Source of the DNA: Deltaproteobacteria bacterium
GTDB taxonomy: Bacteria > Desulfobacterota_B > Binatia > Binatales > Binataceae
Reading direction: 5' to 3'
DNA: 7,186 bases
Assembly (NCBI GenBank): GCA_021827465.1
Contig: JAKAVX010000124.1
Location: forward strand, 1 to 7,186
Both the position numbers and the translations under genes were made by a program. How positions within the stretch are numbered: the first letter of the stretch is position 1; the number at the start of each line of letters is the position of its first letter. Below the pieces are notes generated by a model. That model did no database searches and was not told the DNA's origin. It worked only from the letters and a program-made list of their open reading frames with translations. Shown one piece after another: positions 1 through 7,186 of the stretch.

Positions 1-732
1 CCAGAAATCACCGGGCGTGGACGGATCGGTTCCGATCTGGCCGTCGAGTATCACCTGCGGCTTCTTCGCGATTACGTACTCCATGCTGACGCGCGGCCAC
101 GAGCCCGGAAGGCCGTCGGCGATATTGTCCGCGTGCGCGAGTCCGAGCAGTTGGTCGAGGAATGTGCCGTGTCCCACCGCGACCATCGGCTGATGCCCTA
201 CCAGCATCAGGACGCGACGATCGATCACGCAGCTCATGAGCTTTTTGACCTTGTTTATCTGCGCCTGGATTCCGGCGATCACCTTGCCCGCGCGGCGCGG
301 ATGCCCGGTTCGATCTCCGACGACCGTGATGCTGTGCTCGATTTCGGCAATTGAATCTTCCTTGACCATCAGCGTCGGGTAGCCCATCTCGCTTAACGCA
401 CGGACTTCGCGCTGATTGGCCGAGCTGACAAGACCGATCACGAGCGTGGGACGAAGCGCGGCGATCTCCTCGAGATTGGGAGCGAGAAAAGTGCCGACCC
501 GCGGGAGCTTTCGGACCGCGGGCGGATAGTTGTCGGACTCGGAAACGCCGACCACGTCTTTGCCCGCGCCGACTGCGAAAAGGGTTTCGGTAACCGAGGG
601 TGCGAGGGAAACGATACGGGCGGGTTTGCCCGAAGCATTTTCCGCCGCGTGCGCACTCGGCGCGGGAGCGATCGTGGCCCCGGCAAACGCAGCCATCACC
701 CAGATAAGGATAGGAAGCGGCTTCAATCCCAT
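1..732 (-). CDS. Periplasmic ABC-transporter substrate-binding protein, BtuF/TroA-like (C-terminus cut off)
   Basis: Reading the minus strand from ATG 732 gives 244 uninterrupted codons that run off the left edge. Residues 1-29 form a Sec signal peptide: Lys4, a hydrophobic core, then an Ala-His-Ala cleavage site. There is no lipobox cysteine, so the mature protein is probably soluble in the periplasm. Residues 38-57 (ARIVSLAPSVTETLFAVGAG) are the N-terminal hallmark of the periplasmic-binding family of vitamin B12, haem and ferric-siderophore ABC importers. PNLEEIAALRPTLVIG near residues 98-113 and the later GHGTFLDQLLGLAHADNIAD stretch fit the same fold. Family members are usually somewhat longer, so roughly 40-60 residues are probably missing. 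An in-frame TAA lies just upstream, so the start cannot lie much further out; no clear ribosome-binding site is visible. Permease and ATPase genes, if any, would lie outside the window. B12 is the default ligand guess, but no cobalamin riboswitch is visible and iron chelates are equally possible. Confidence 0.87.
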   Translation of the reverse strand, partial: MGLKPLPILIWVMAAFAGATIAPAPSAHAAENASGKPARIVSLAPSVTETLFAVGAGKDVVGVSESDNYPPAVRKLPRVGTFLAPNLEEIAALRPTLVIGLVSSANQREVRALSEMGYPTLMVKEDSIAEIEHSITVVGDRTGHPRRAGKVIAGIQAQINKVKKLMSCVIDRRVLMLVGHQPMVAVGHGTFLDQLLGLAHADNIADGLPGSWPRVSMEYVIAKKPQVILDGQIGTDPSTPGDFW

Positions 733-849
733 ATCGCGAAAACTAGCTTATCGAACCCCTATCATTAAAGCTTATCCCCGAAGACACTTTGTTGCATAGT
801 CGTGGCGCGCTCGGTTAGCCTTCGCCGCATAGGATCCGGGGGTTTATTC
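733..849. other. Divergent intergenic region between the binding-protein gene and the ETF gene
   Basis: This 117-bp gap lies between two divergently read genes and must hold both promoters unless they are internal. I cannot name convincing -35/-10 pairs in either direction. It contains a direct 8-bp repeat AGCTTATC at 745-752 and 769-776, with starts 24 bp apart, close to the binding-protein start. The gap is too short for a cobalamin riboswitch, and I see no such fold. Confidence 0.4.
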
Positions 850-2673
850 GTGCTCAAAATCGCCGTTTGTATCAAGCAAATTCCGCTTATCGAGGAAGCC
901 AATTTCGACCCCGAGACCAGAACCATCCGGCGCGACGGTCCCAATTTGATTAGCGCGTTCGACCTGCGTGCGCTTTCGCTCGCCATGGAATTGAAGAGAC
1001 GCTTCGGCGCCGAGACGACGGTGGTCACGATGGGGCCGCCGCAGGCGGAACAGGCGCTCAGAGACGCGCTCGCGATGGGGATGGACCGCGCGGTGCATCT
1101 GACGGATCGCGCGTTTGCCGGTTCGGACACGCTCGCGACCGCGCGCGCGCTCGCCGCATGCCTCAAAAAGGGCGGCTTCGATCTGGTTCTGCTCGGCAAA
1201 TACTCGCTCGACGCTGAAACCGGCCAGGTCGGTCCCGAGATCGCCGAACTGCTCGGTGTCGCGCAGATAACCGGCGTCAGGAAGCTCGAAATCGACGGGC
1301 GCATGCTGCGCGCCGAGCGCGAGAGCGACGAGGGATACGAGGAAATCGAGGCCGCGATGCCCGCGGTGCTGACCTGCGCCGAACGCGTCGCGCAACCGAT
1401 AAAGGTCAAGGCCGACGCGGCCGAGCGGGCCAAGTCCAAAACCGTCGAGACCGTCACGGCGAAGGAAATCGGGCTTGAGCCGTCGCAACTGGGATTCGCC
1501 GGTTCGCCAACCTGGGTTTCGGAAATCCGAGTGGTCGAAACGCCGAAGACCGAATGCCGCCATATCGATCCAGACGATCCGCGGCGCGCGGCGCGCGAAC
1601 TGATAGAGCATCTCGACCGCGCCGGCGCTCTCAAACCGCGCGCGAGAGAGCGCCGCGCGATTTCATCCGCGATACGAAAACCCGTACGCGGGTGCGACGT
1701 ATGGGTCGCGGTTGAAACCGGACTCGACGGCGCGGTCACGCGCGTGACGCTCGAAATGCTTTCGCGCGGCGACGCGCTTGCCACGCGGATGGGCGGCGCG
1801 CTGGTCGCGGTGGGATTTACCGGTTCAATCGCGCGGCACGCGGAGCTTCTTTTGAGCTACGGCACGGACCGGATAATCGCGATCGAAAGCCCCGAGATCG
1901 AAACCTATACGCCCGAAGCTCTGGCCGAAGCGATGGCGGCGATGGTCAGGGAGCGCGAACCGTGGGCGCTGCTGGTGGCGGCGAGCGAGCGCGGCCGCGA
2001 TTGGGGGCCGAGGCTTGCCGCACGTCTTGGGCTGGGTCTTACCGGCGATGCGATCGGGCTCGAGATCGACGCGGAGAACCGGATGGTCGCGCTGAAGCCG
2101 GCTTTCGGCGGAAATATCATCGCGCCGATCCTGTCGAAGACCCACCCGCAGATGGCGACGGTGCGCCCTGGGATGCTCGAGCTTGCCGAGCCGAACCGCA
2201 AGCGCCACGGCGAAATCGAAACGGTGAGGCGCGCGATCAAAAGGCCGCTCAGCCGGCTGCTCGCCGAGTATCCGCTGCTCGACACGTCGGTTGCGCGGCT
2301 CGAAGGCGCCGAAGTGGTTATCGGAGTGGGCATGGGTCTCGGCGGACCCGAGGGCGTAAATGCGATCAAGGAGCTGGCGCGCGTGCTCGGCGCCGGTATT
2401 TGCGCGACGCGCCGCGTCACCGACGCCGGATGGATTCCACGCCAGCATCAGGTGGGATTGACGGGCAAGGCGATCGATGCGCGGCTTTACATCGCGGTCG
2501 GAGTGCGCGGCGCGCCTAACCATACGGTGGGACTCAAGCGGGCCGAGACCGTGGTCGCGATCAACAACGATCCCGAGGCCCTCATATTCGAGCGCGCCGA
2601 CTTCGGCCTCGTATCCGATTGGGCCTATATCGTTCCCGCTCTGTGCGACGCCTTTCGCGAGCGCCTGGGCTGA
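850..2673 (+). CDS. Fused electron-transfer flavoprotein, beta and alpha subunits in one chain
   Basis: This 607-residue protein should bind FAD and pass electrons, typically from acyl-CoA or similar dehydrogenases to a membrane quinone oxidoreductase. Residues 1 to about 250 are the ETF-beta half: VCIKQIP at 6-12, and residues 155-175 fit the ETF-beta signature as I know it, ending in PAVLT. A basic linker of about 30 residues follows. The ETF-alpha half starts near 282, and its C-terminal FAD domain spans about 484-607. There Thr520-Arg521, the LTGK motif at 537-540, His558 and INNDPEA from 571 match alpha-subunit FAD contacts. The usual GQTGK motif has Leu for Gln at 537, and the usual GRG-type loop reads VGMGLGG at 493-499. 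GTG 850 is chosen because ETF-beta proteins begin with a KIAVCIKQ-like strand and GGGGG sits 7 nt upstream. GTG 802 would add 16 atypical residues without a ribosome-binding site. ETF is normally two adjacent genes. No dehydrogenase or ETF-quinone oxidoreductase is nearby, so the electron donor is unknown. Confidence 0.9.
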   Translation: MLKIAVCIKQIPLIEEANFDPETRTIRRDGPNLISAFDLRALSLAMELKRRFGAETTVVTMGPPQAEQALRDALAMGMDRAVHLTDRAFAGSDTLATARALAACLKKGGFDLVLLGKYSLDAETGQVGPEIAELLGVAQITGVRKLEIDGRMLRAERESDEGYEEIEAAMPAVLTCAERVAQPIKVKADAAERAKSKTVETVTAKEIGLEPSQLGFAGSPTWVSEIRVVETPKTECRHIDPDDPRRAARELIEHLDRAGALKPRARERRAISSAIRKPVRGCDVWVAVETGLDGAVTRVTLEMLSRGDALATRMGGALVAVGFTGSIARHAELLLSYGTDRIIAIESPEIETYTPEALAEAMAAMVREREPWALLVAASERGRDWGPRLAARLGLGLTGDAIGLEIDAENRMVALKPAFGGNIIAPILSKTHPQMATVRPGMLELAEPNRKRHGEIETVRRAIKRPLSRLLAEYPLLDTSVARLEGAEVVIGVGMGLGGPEGVNAIKELARVLGAGICATRRVTDAGWIPRQHQVGLTGKAIDARLYIAVGVRGAPNHTVGLKRAETVVAINNDPEALIFERADFGLVSDWAYIVPALCDAFRERLG

Positions 2674-2709
2674 GCGTCGGCACCGCGATTATGCGCGCGT
2701 TGCGATGGA

Positions 2710-3066
2710 TTAACGGGAATTGCGGGCCAGAGTTCCGGCGGATTCGGCACGGGCGTAGGTTCGTTGCGAGCAAGTCTTGGAACGGCCGGCGCAACAGTTT
2801 TCCGTCAGATAGCCGAGCAGGTCGCGCATCGCCTTGAAATTCGCGCAGTAAATGATCGAACGGCCCTTGCGTCGCGAATTCACGAGTCCGGCGAAGCGCA
2901 ACTGGTTCAAATGAAACGACATCGTGGGCGAAGGCTGGCCGAGGCGCTGGCCAAGCTCGCCGGCAGCCATCCCTTCGGGTCCGGCCTCCACCAGCATGCG
3001 GAAAATATCGAGACGGGTCTCCTGCGCCAGCGCGCCGAGCGCGGCGATCGCGCTTGACTTCTCCAT
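2710..3066 (-). CDS. arsR: ArsR-family As(III)-responsive transcriptional repressor
   Basis: This 118-residue winged-helix repressor of the ArsR/SmtB family is expected to bind DNA as a dimer and release it on binding As(III). Residues 1-30 form the first helices (ALGALAQETRLDIFRMLVEA). The helix-turn-helix lies at about 34-61, with SPTMSFHLNQLRFAGLV as recognition helix, and the wing is near 63-73 (NSRRKGRSIIY). The alpha-3 metal motif ELCVCDL of classical plasmid ArsR is absent. Instead three cysteines cluster near the C-terminus: Cys91, Cys92 and Cys99 (CC-x6-C). This resembles the C-terminal As(III) site described for Acidithiobacillus ferrooxidans ArsR. The gene is divergent from arsM, which supports arsenic as inducer, and its tail lies 36 bp from the converging ETF gene. 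The start at ATG 3066 fits the family and lies just downstream of a good promoter. Antimonite could also induce it. Confidence 0.9.
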   Translation of the reverse strand: MEKSSAIAALGALAQETRLDIFRMLVEAGPEGMAAGELGQRLGQPSPTMSFHLNQLRFAGLVNSRRKGRSIIYCANFKAMRDLLGYLTENCCAGRSKTCSQRTYARAESAGTLARNSR

Positions 3067-3072
3067 AGTTTT

Positions 3073-3105
3073 AGATTTATAGAATTATTGTATCTCGGAA
3101 GTCAA
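3073..3105 (-). promoter_or_regulatory. arsR promoter with overlapping candidate ArsR operator
   Basis: On the minus strand, TTGACT (3105-3100) and TATAAA (3081-3076) are separated by 18 bp, a good sigma-70-type promoter ending 10 nt before the arsR ATG. An imperfect 23-bp dyad with perfect outer arms AGAT/ATCT (3073-3095) covers the -10 box and most of the spacer; 6 of its 11 pairs match. A repressor there would block arsR and probably arsM, which reads the other way. The promoter is well supported. The operator is an inference from dyad and position, and I see no equally clear promoter for arsM. Confidence 0.55.
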
Positions 3106-3128
3106 CCGCAGGACGGGCCATCCAGGCC

Positions 3129-3134
3129 GGGAGA
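3129..3134 (+). promoter_or_regulatory. Ribosome-binding site deciding the arsM start
   Basis: GGGAGA lies 7 nt before ATG 3142. It supports this start over the in-frame TTG at 3088, which has no comparable site. Confidence 0.65.
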
Positions 3135-3141
3135 AGAGCGG

Positions 3142-3987
3142 ATGAGCGCCAACAACGAGGAAATCAAGGAAAGCGTGCGTCAGAAATACGCGGGCGCCGC
3201 GCTTCGAGTCATAAATCAGCCGGGCACTTCCTGTTGCGGCGGTCAGCAGGCAACCGCGTGCTGCGCCACGTCGACCTCGCACGAACAAGCGATCACTTCG
3301 AATCTCTACGCGGACAGCGAGACGGCGGCGCTTCCGCCCGACGCCGTGGCGGCGTCGCTCGGATGCGGCAATCCAACCGCGCTGGCCGAGTTGAAAGCGG
3401 GAGAGACCGTGCTCGATCTCGGATCGGGCGGCGGAATCGACGTGTTGCTCTCGGCGCGGCGGGTGGGTCCGTCGGGAAAAGCCTACGGGCTCGACATGAC
3501 GGACGAGATGCTCGGGCTTGCGCGCGAGAACCAGCGCAAGGCGGGGGTTCAGAACGTCGAGTTCCTGAAGGGCGAGATCGAGAACATCCCGCTGCCGGAC
3601 AATTGCGTCGACGTGATCGTTTCCAACTGCGTCATCAATCTGTCGGGCGACAAGGATCGCGTTCTGGCCGAGGCGTTTCGCGTGCTCAAGCCGGGAGGCA
3701 GATTCGCGGTCTCGGATATCGTGGTGCGGGGCGAAATCCCCGACAGAATTCGGCGCGACATGGAGCTTTGGGCAGGGTGCGTCGCCGGAGCGCTTGAAGA
3801 GTCCGAGTATCGTGCGAAACTGGCGGCGGCTGGATTCGAACGGATCGCGGTGGAGCCGACCCGGATTTACAGCGCCGAGCAGGCGGAGTCGTTTTTGAAG
3901 AATTCCGATCTGGACGCGGCCGAAATCGCGCCTCTCGTTGACGGCAAGTTCATGAGCGCGTTTATCCGCGCGCAAAAACCGCTGTAA
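3142..3987 (+). CDS. arsM: As(III) S-adenosylmethionine methyltransferase
   Basis: This 281-residue cytosolic enzyme transfers methyl groups from S-adenosylmethionine to As(III), giving mono-, di- and trimethylated arsenicals, some volatile. The Rossmann SAM-binding motif LDLGSGGGID is at 91-100, the acidic GLDMTDEML strand at about 116-124, and LKPGGR at 182-187. The three cysteines expected to hold As(III) are present: Cys75 in SLGCGNPT, Cys163 in SNCVINL and Cys213 in WAGCVAGAL. Two N-terminal Cys pairs, 31-32 and 40-41, resemble the Cys-rich lead of other bacterial ArsM proteins. The start is ATG 3142, with GGGAGA about 7 nt upstream. A TTG at 3088 would extend the frame but falls inside the arsR promoter. 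The gene is divergent from arsR and probably controlled by it. No arsB, acr3, arsC or arsP is seen alongside, so in this window methylation is the only arsenic response. Confidence 0.95.
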   Translation: MSANNEEIKESVRQKYAGAALRVINQPGTSCCGGQQATACCATSTSHEQAITSNLYADSETAALPPDAVAASLGCGNPTALAELKAGETVLDLGSGGGIDVLLSARRVGPSGKAYGLDMTDEMLGLARENQRKAGVQNVEFLKGEIENIPLPDNCVDVIVSNCVINLSGDKDRVLAEAFRVLKPGGRFAVSDIVVRGEIPDRIRRDMELWAGCVAGALEESEYRAKLAAAGFERIAVEPTRIYSAEQAESFLKNSDLDAAEIAPLVDGKFMSAFIRAQKPL

Positions 3988-4002
3988 TCCGGCTTTTTTC
4001 GC
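3970..4002. terminator. Candidate terminator overlapping the arsM stop codon
   Basis: An imperfect inverted repeat GCG-c-AAAAA-CCG ... CGG-c-TTTTTT-c-GC spans the TAA stop at 3985-3987, with a loop of about 8 nt and a run of six T at 3994-3999. The T run ending the stem suits intrinsic termination of arsM. The A run on the other arm could serve transcripts arriving from katG. The GC part of the stem is short and bulged, so confidence is modest. Confidence 0.4.
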
Positions 4003-4020
4003 TGCGTGAGTATGAAGCAG

Positions 4021-4064
4021 CCCCTGCGGTGGCGCCGCGCGACGGTTGCGACGCCGCGCAGGGG
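4021..4064. terminator. GC-rich hairpin in the arsM-katG convergent gap
   Basis: CCCCTGCG at 4021-4028 and CGCAGGGG at 4057-4064 form a perfect 8-bp stem. Beyond a small internal loop a further GGCG/CGCC helix can form. The plus-strand right arm is followed by only a weak T run (TCGGCTTTTG). It lies between two genes that end facing each other, where a bidirectional terminator or transcript-end stabiliser is expected. A second 7-bp stem with one G-U pair (4111-4128) sits nearer the katG end but has no T tract. Confidence 0.35.
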
Positions 4065-4140
4065 TCGGCTTTTGCGCAATGGCCGAAGCTGGTCGTGGCT
4101 GCGCTCCGGTGGTCCTCGAAGGAAGACCCCTCATCTGAGA

Positions 4141-6363
<2,223 letters not shown>

Positions 6364-6416
6364 TTATCTTTCATCTTTAAAAGTCCACTTTGGGGCGGGC
6401 ATTTTTGATGCGGTCC

Positions 6417-6439
6417 TTGTTTAGACTCATTTAAAACAA
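6417..6439. promoter_or_regulatory. PerR/Fur-box-like operator between katG and the PerR gene
   Basis: The 23-bp dyad has perfect six-base outer arms TTGTTT/AAACAA and is centred at 6428; 8 of its 11 pairs match. Its core TTAGACTCATTTAAA (6421-6435) has the 7-1-7 layout of PerR boxes and agrees with TTATAATnATTATAA at 10 of 14 defined positions. It covers the katG -10 and lies upstream of the regulator gene, so one site could control both directions. Confidence 0.55.
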
Positions 6440-6456
6440 AGACTGCTTCAAGTCAA
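6428..6456 (-). promoter_or_regulatory. Candidate katG promoter
   Basis: On the minus strand, TTGACT (6456-6451) is followed after 16-17 bp by TTAAAT or TAAATG around 6434-6428. The -35 is good and the -10 is weak, as is common for regulated promoters. The -10 lies inside the PerR-box-like dyad, so a bound repressor would block it. The implied leader is about 90 nt. Confidence 0.45.
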
Positions 6457-6503
6457 GGACCGATTCTGCTAATCTCCGAGAGAGGCTTCGGTGCGTCGAC
6501 ACT

Positions 6504-6971
6504 GTGAGAAGAGCGCGCAAACAAATTGAACCTATGCACGCTGCATCATTGTTGGCGCGGTTGCGTCGACACGGTCTGCGCTTGACCGCGCAGCGCCGGG
6601 TGATCGCCGAAGCGCTGGAGGGGGCGCACGTACACCTCACCGCCGACGAGGTGTTTGAGCGTGCCGTCGCGCGCCTGCCCGAGATTAGCCGCGCCACGGT
6701 CTACAACACGCTCAACCAGTTGCACGCCCTAGGCGAGGTCCGTGAAATCACTATCGACGCGGGACCGAGGCGTTACGACCCCAACGCCGAAAGACCCCAT
6801 CAGCATCTGATCTGCGATCGTTGTGGGACGGTTCGCGACGTGGTCCCGCTCGGCGATATTTCTCTGACGACGGGGCAACGATACGGCTTCGCGATCAGCG
6901 ATATTCAGGTTACCTTCCGAGGCCTCTGTCCCGCGTGTGCGCGGCCTTCGCGGCAGTCCGGGCCTGGCTAG
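6504..6971 (+). CDS. perR: PerR-type peroxide-sensing regulator of the Fur family
   Basis: This 155-residue DNA-binding metalloregulator is expected to repress peroxide-defence genes until hydrogen peroxide oxidises its metal site. The winged helix covers about 12-85, with LTAQRRVIAEAL near 27-38 and SRATVYNTLNQLHALGEV as recognition helix and turn at 62-79. The regulatory metal ligands line up with those of Bacillus PerR: His44, Asp92, His99, His101 and Asp112. Asp at the last position, in CGTVRDV, where Fur proteins usually have Glu, is the residue linked to PerR-type histidine oxidation. Two CxxC pairs, Cys104/107 and Cys142/145, form the structural zinc site. The start is uncertain: GTG 6504 or ATG 6534 (residue 11); neither has a well-placed ribosome-binding site. 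A weak promoter, TTCAAG-17-TAATCT (6447-6475), lies ahead. Divergence from katG strongly suggests KatG is the main target. Confidence 0.88.
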   Translation: MRRARKQIEPMHAASLLARLRRHGLRLTAQRRVIAEALEGAHVHLTADEVFERAVARLPEISRATVYNTLNQLHALGEVREITIDAGPRRYDPNAERPHQHLICDRCGTVRDVVPLGDISLTTGQRYGFAISDIQVTFRGLCPACARPSRQSGPG

Positions 6972-7035
6972 CGGCCCAAGTCGAAAGCGGACCGACCGGG
7001 CACTTGCCCGCCTTCTTATCGGTCTTCGCGTTCAT
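6910..7035 (-). pseudogene. Truncated katG start (41-codon remnant frame)
   Basis: From ATG 7035 the minus strand reads MNAKTDKKAGKCPV, differing from the KatG N-terminus ([14 protein letters not shown]) at only two residues. After codon 14 the homology ends. The frame continues with unrelated, low-complexity residues antisense to the end of perR and stops at TAA 6912-6910. A GGGA ribosome-binding-like stretch precedes the ATG, which lies 21 bp after the stop of the upstream cytochrome frame, as if katG had once been the next gene in a cytochrome-katG operon. It is most likely a leftover of a duplication or rearrangement. Translation into a 41-residue peptide cannot be excluded. No catalytic part of KatG remains. 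Confidence 0.6.
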
Positions 7036-7038
7036 ATT
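6993..7038 (-). repeat. 46-bp direct repeat, second copy next to the cytochrome gene
   Basis: This is the partner of 6291-6336. The four differences lie at 7009, 7010, 7012 and 7021. Similarity stops sharply at both ends. The two copies bracket perR and the katG promoter. Confidence 0.85.
6997..7010 (+). terminator. Small hairpin after perR
   Basis: CGGGC-ACTT-GCCCG is a perfect 5-bp stem with a 4-nt loop, 25 nt after the perR stop and followed by CCTTCTTAT. It lies inside the duplicated katG start; the matching katG segment lacks the full stem because its bases differ. It is only a weak terminator candidate. Confidence 0.25.
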
Positions 7039-7056
7039 TTCCCTGGCTGCGATTTT

Positions 7057-7186
7057 TTAGTGCCTGCCATAGTCGAGCGCGACGCCCTTTCGTTGTGCGA
7101 GGATGTAGGCTTCGAGCGCGCGCATCTTCGGATCATTCGGGGCAAGGGTCTTGCCCTTGACCGGGTTCTCGGTACACCAGTCGATC
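7057..7186 (-). CDS. C-terminal end of a probable c-type cytochrome (5' part cut off)
   Basis: The minus-strand frame enters at the right edge and ends at TAA 7059-7057, giving 42 residues. They read IDWCTENPVKGKTLAPNDPK, then a helix MRALEAYILAQRKG, then VALDYGRH. A WCxxNPxxGK segment, a short Asp-Pro turn and a terminal ALEAYILAQRKG helix is the pattern I associate with the last part of mono- or dihaem c-type cytochromes of the SoxA/TsdA-like kind. The CxxCH haem motifs would lie outside the window and cannot be checked. Its stop is followed 21 bp later by the duplicated katG start, so the two may once have been one operon. The assignment rests on recollection of family patterns in a short stretch. 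Confidence 0.55.
   Translation of the reverse strand, partial: IDWCTENPVKGKTLAPNDPKMRALEAYILAQRKGVALDYGRH

Larger units (their letters stand above)
6411..6462. repeat. Perfect 9-bp inverted repeat flanking the operator
   Basis: CGGTCCTTG at 6411-6419 and CAAGGACCG at 6454-6462 are exact reverse complements separated by 34 nt. They bracket most of the PerR-like dyad and the katG -35 box. They could be half-sites for a second regulator, arms of a hairpin in the katG leader region, or chance. Confidence 0.5.

Noticed and set aside
802..849. Extension of the ETF protein to GTG 802
   Set aside because: The added 16 residues do not resemble an ETF-beta N-terminus and no ribosome-binding site precedes 802, whereas 850 has a G-rich site and starts right at the first beta strand.
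733..849. Cobalamin riboswitch upstream of the BtuF-like gene
   Set aside because: The gap is shorter than a typical cobalamin riboswitch plus expression platform, and no B12-box-like sequence was seen.
765..1784. Long minus-strand open frame (339 codons) opposite the ETF gene
   Set aside because: It is antisense to a clear ETF-beta/alpha frame, is rich in Ser, Ala and Arg as expected for a GC-rich shadow, and has no recognisable motif.
3088..3141. Extension of ArsM to TTG 3088
   Set aside because: It would start inside the arsR promoter/operator. ATG 3142 has a proper ribosome-binding site and a typical ArsM beginning.
3085..4134. 349-codon minus-strand frame opposite arsM
   Set aside because: It covers arsM and the arsR promoter on the wrong strand. 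The composition is Arg/His-rich and no family is recognised.
7140..7156. 7-bp inverted repeat GGGCAAG/CTTGCCC
   Set aside because: It lies inside the cytochrome coding frame and is explained by codons for Gly-Lys-Thr-Leu-Ala, so it is not taken as a terminator.

Overview
The window is GC-rich chromosomal DNA of a free-living bacterium. It carries a Sec-exported ABC binding protein, an electron-transfer flavoprotein, a KatG with a Fur-family regulator, and a c-type cytochrome. This fits an aerobic or facultative Gram-negative soil or water organism, such as a proteobacterium or a related GC-rich phylum. The sequence alone does not fix the taxon. I saw no tRNA, rRNA, CRISPR array, transposase or phage gene.

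Layout, left to right. (1) 1-732, minus: 5' part of a periplasmic BtuF/TroA-like ABC substrate-binding protein, cut by the window edge. (2) 850-2673, plus: one uninterrupted reading frame in which electron-transfer flavoprotein beta and alpha are fused into a 607-residue protein, starting at GTG 850. (3) 2710-3066 minus and 3142-3987 plus: a divergent arsenic pair. An ArsR repressor with a C-terminal Cys-Cys-x6-Cys site faces the As(III) S-adenosylmethionine methyltransferase ArsM across a short AT-rich promoter/operator. No arsenic pump or arsenate reductase is present here. (4) 4141-6333 minus and 6504-6971 plus: a divergent peroxide-defence pair, catalase-peroxidase KatG and a PerR-type Fur-family sensor. 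The gap holds a PerR-box-like dyad inside the likely katG promoter. (5) 6910-7035 minus: a short open frame beginning with a second, diverged copy of the katG start. (6) 7057-7186 minus: the C-terminal end of a probable c-type cytochrome.

How the parts work together: arsR/arsM is a self-contained arsenic-sensing and methylation unit. perR/katG is a self-contained peroxide-sensing and detoxifying unit. The two structural genes converge, with arsM and katG ending tail to tail around 3988-4140 and candidate hairpins between them. The least ordinary features are the duplicated katG start, which with the katG start brackets perR and the katG promoter as a 46-bp direct repeat 702 bp apart, and the single-chain ETF with a Gln-to-Leu change in its FAD site. 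I do not see a clearly new multi-gene system. The repeat and the fused ETF are the best leads.
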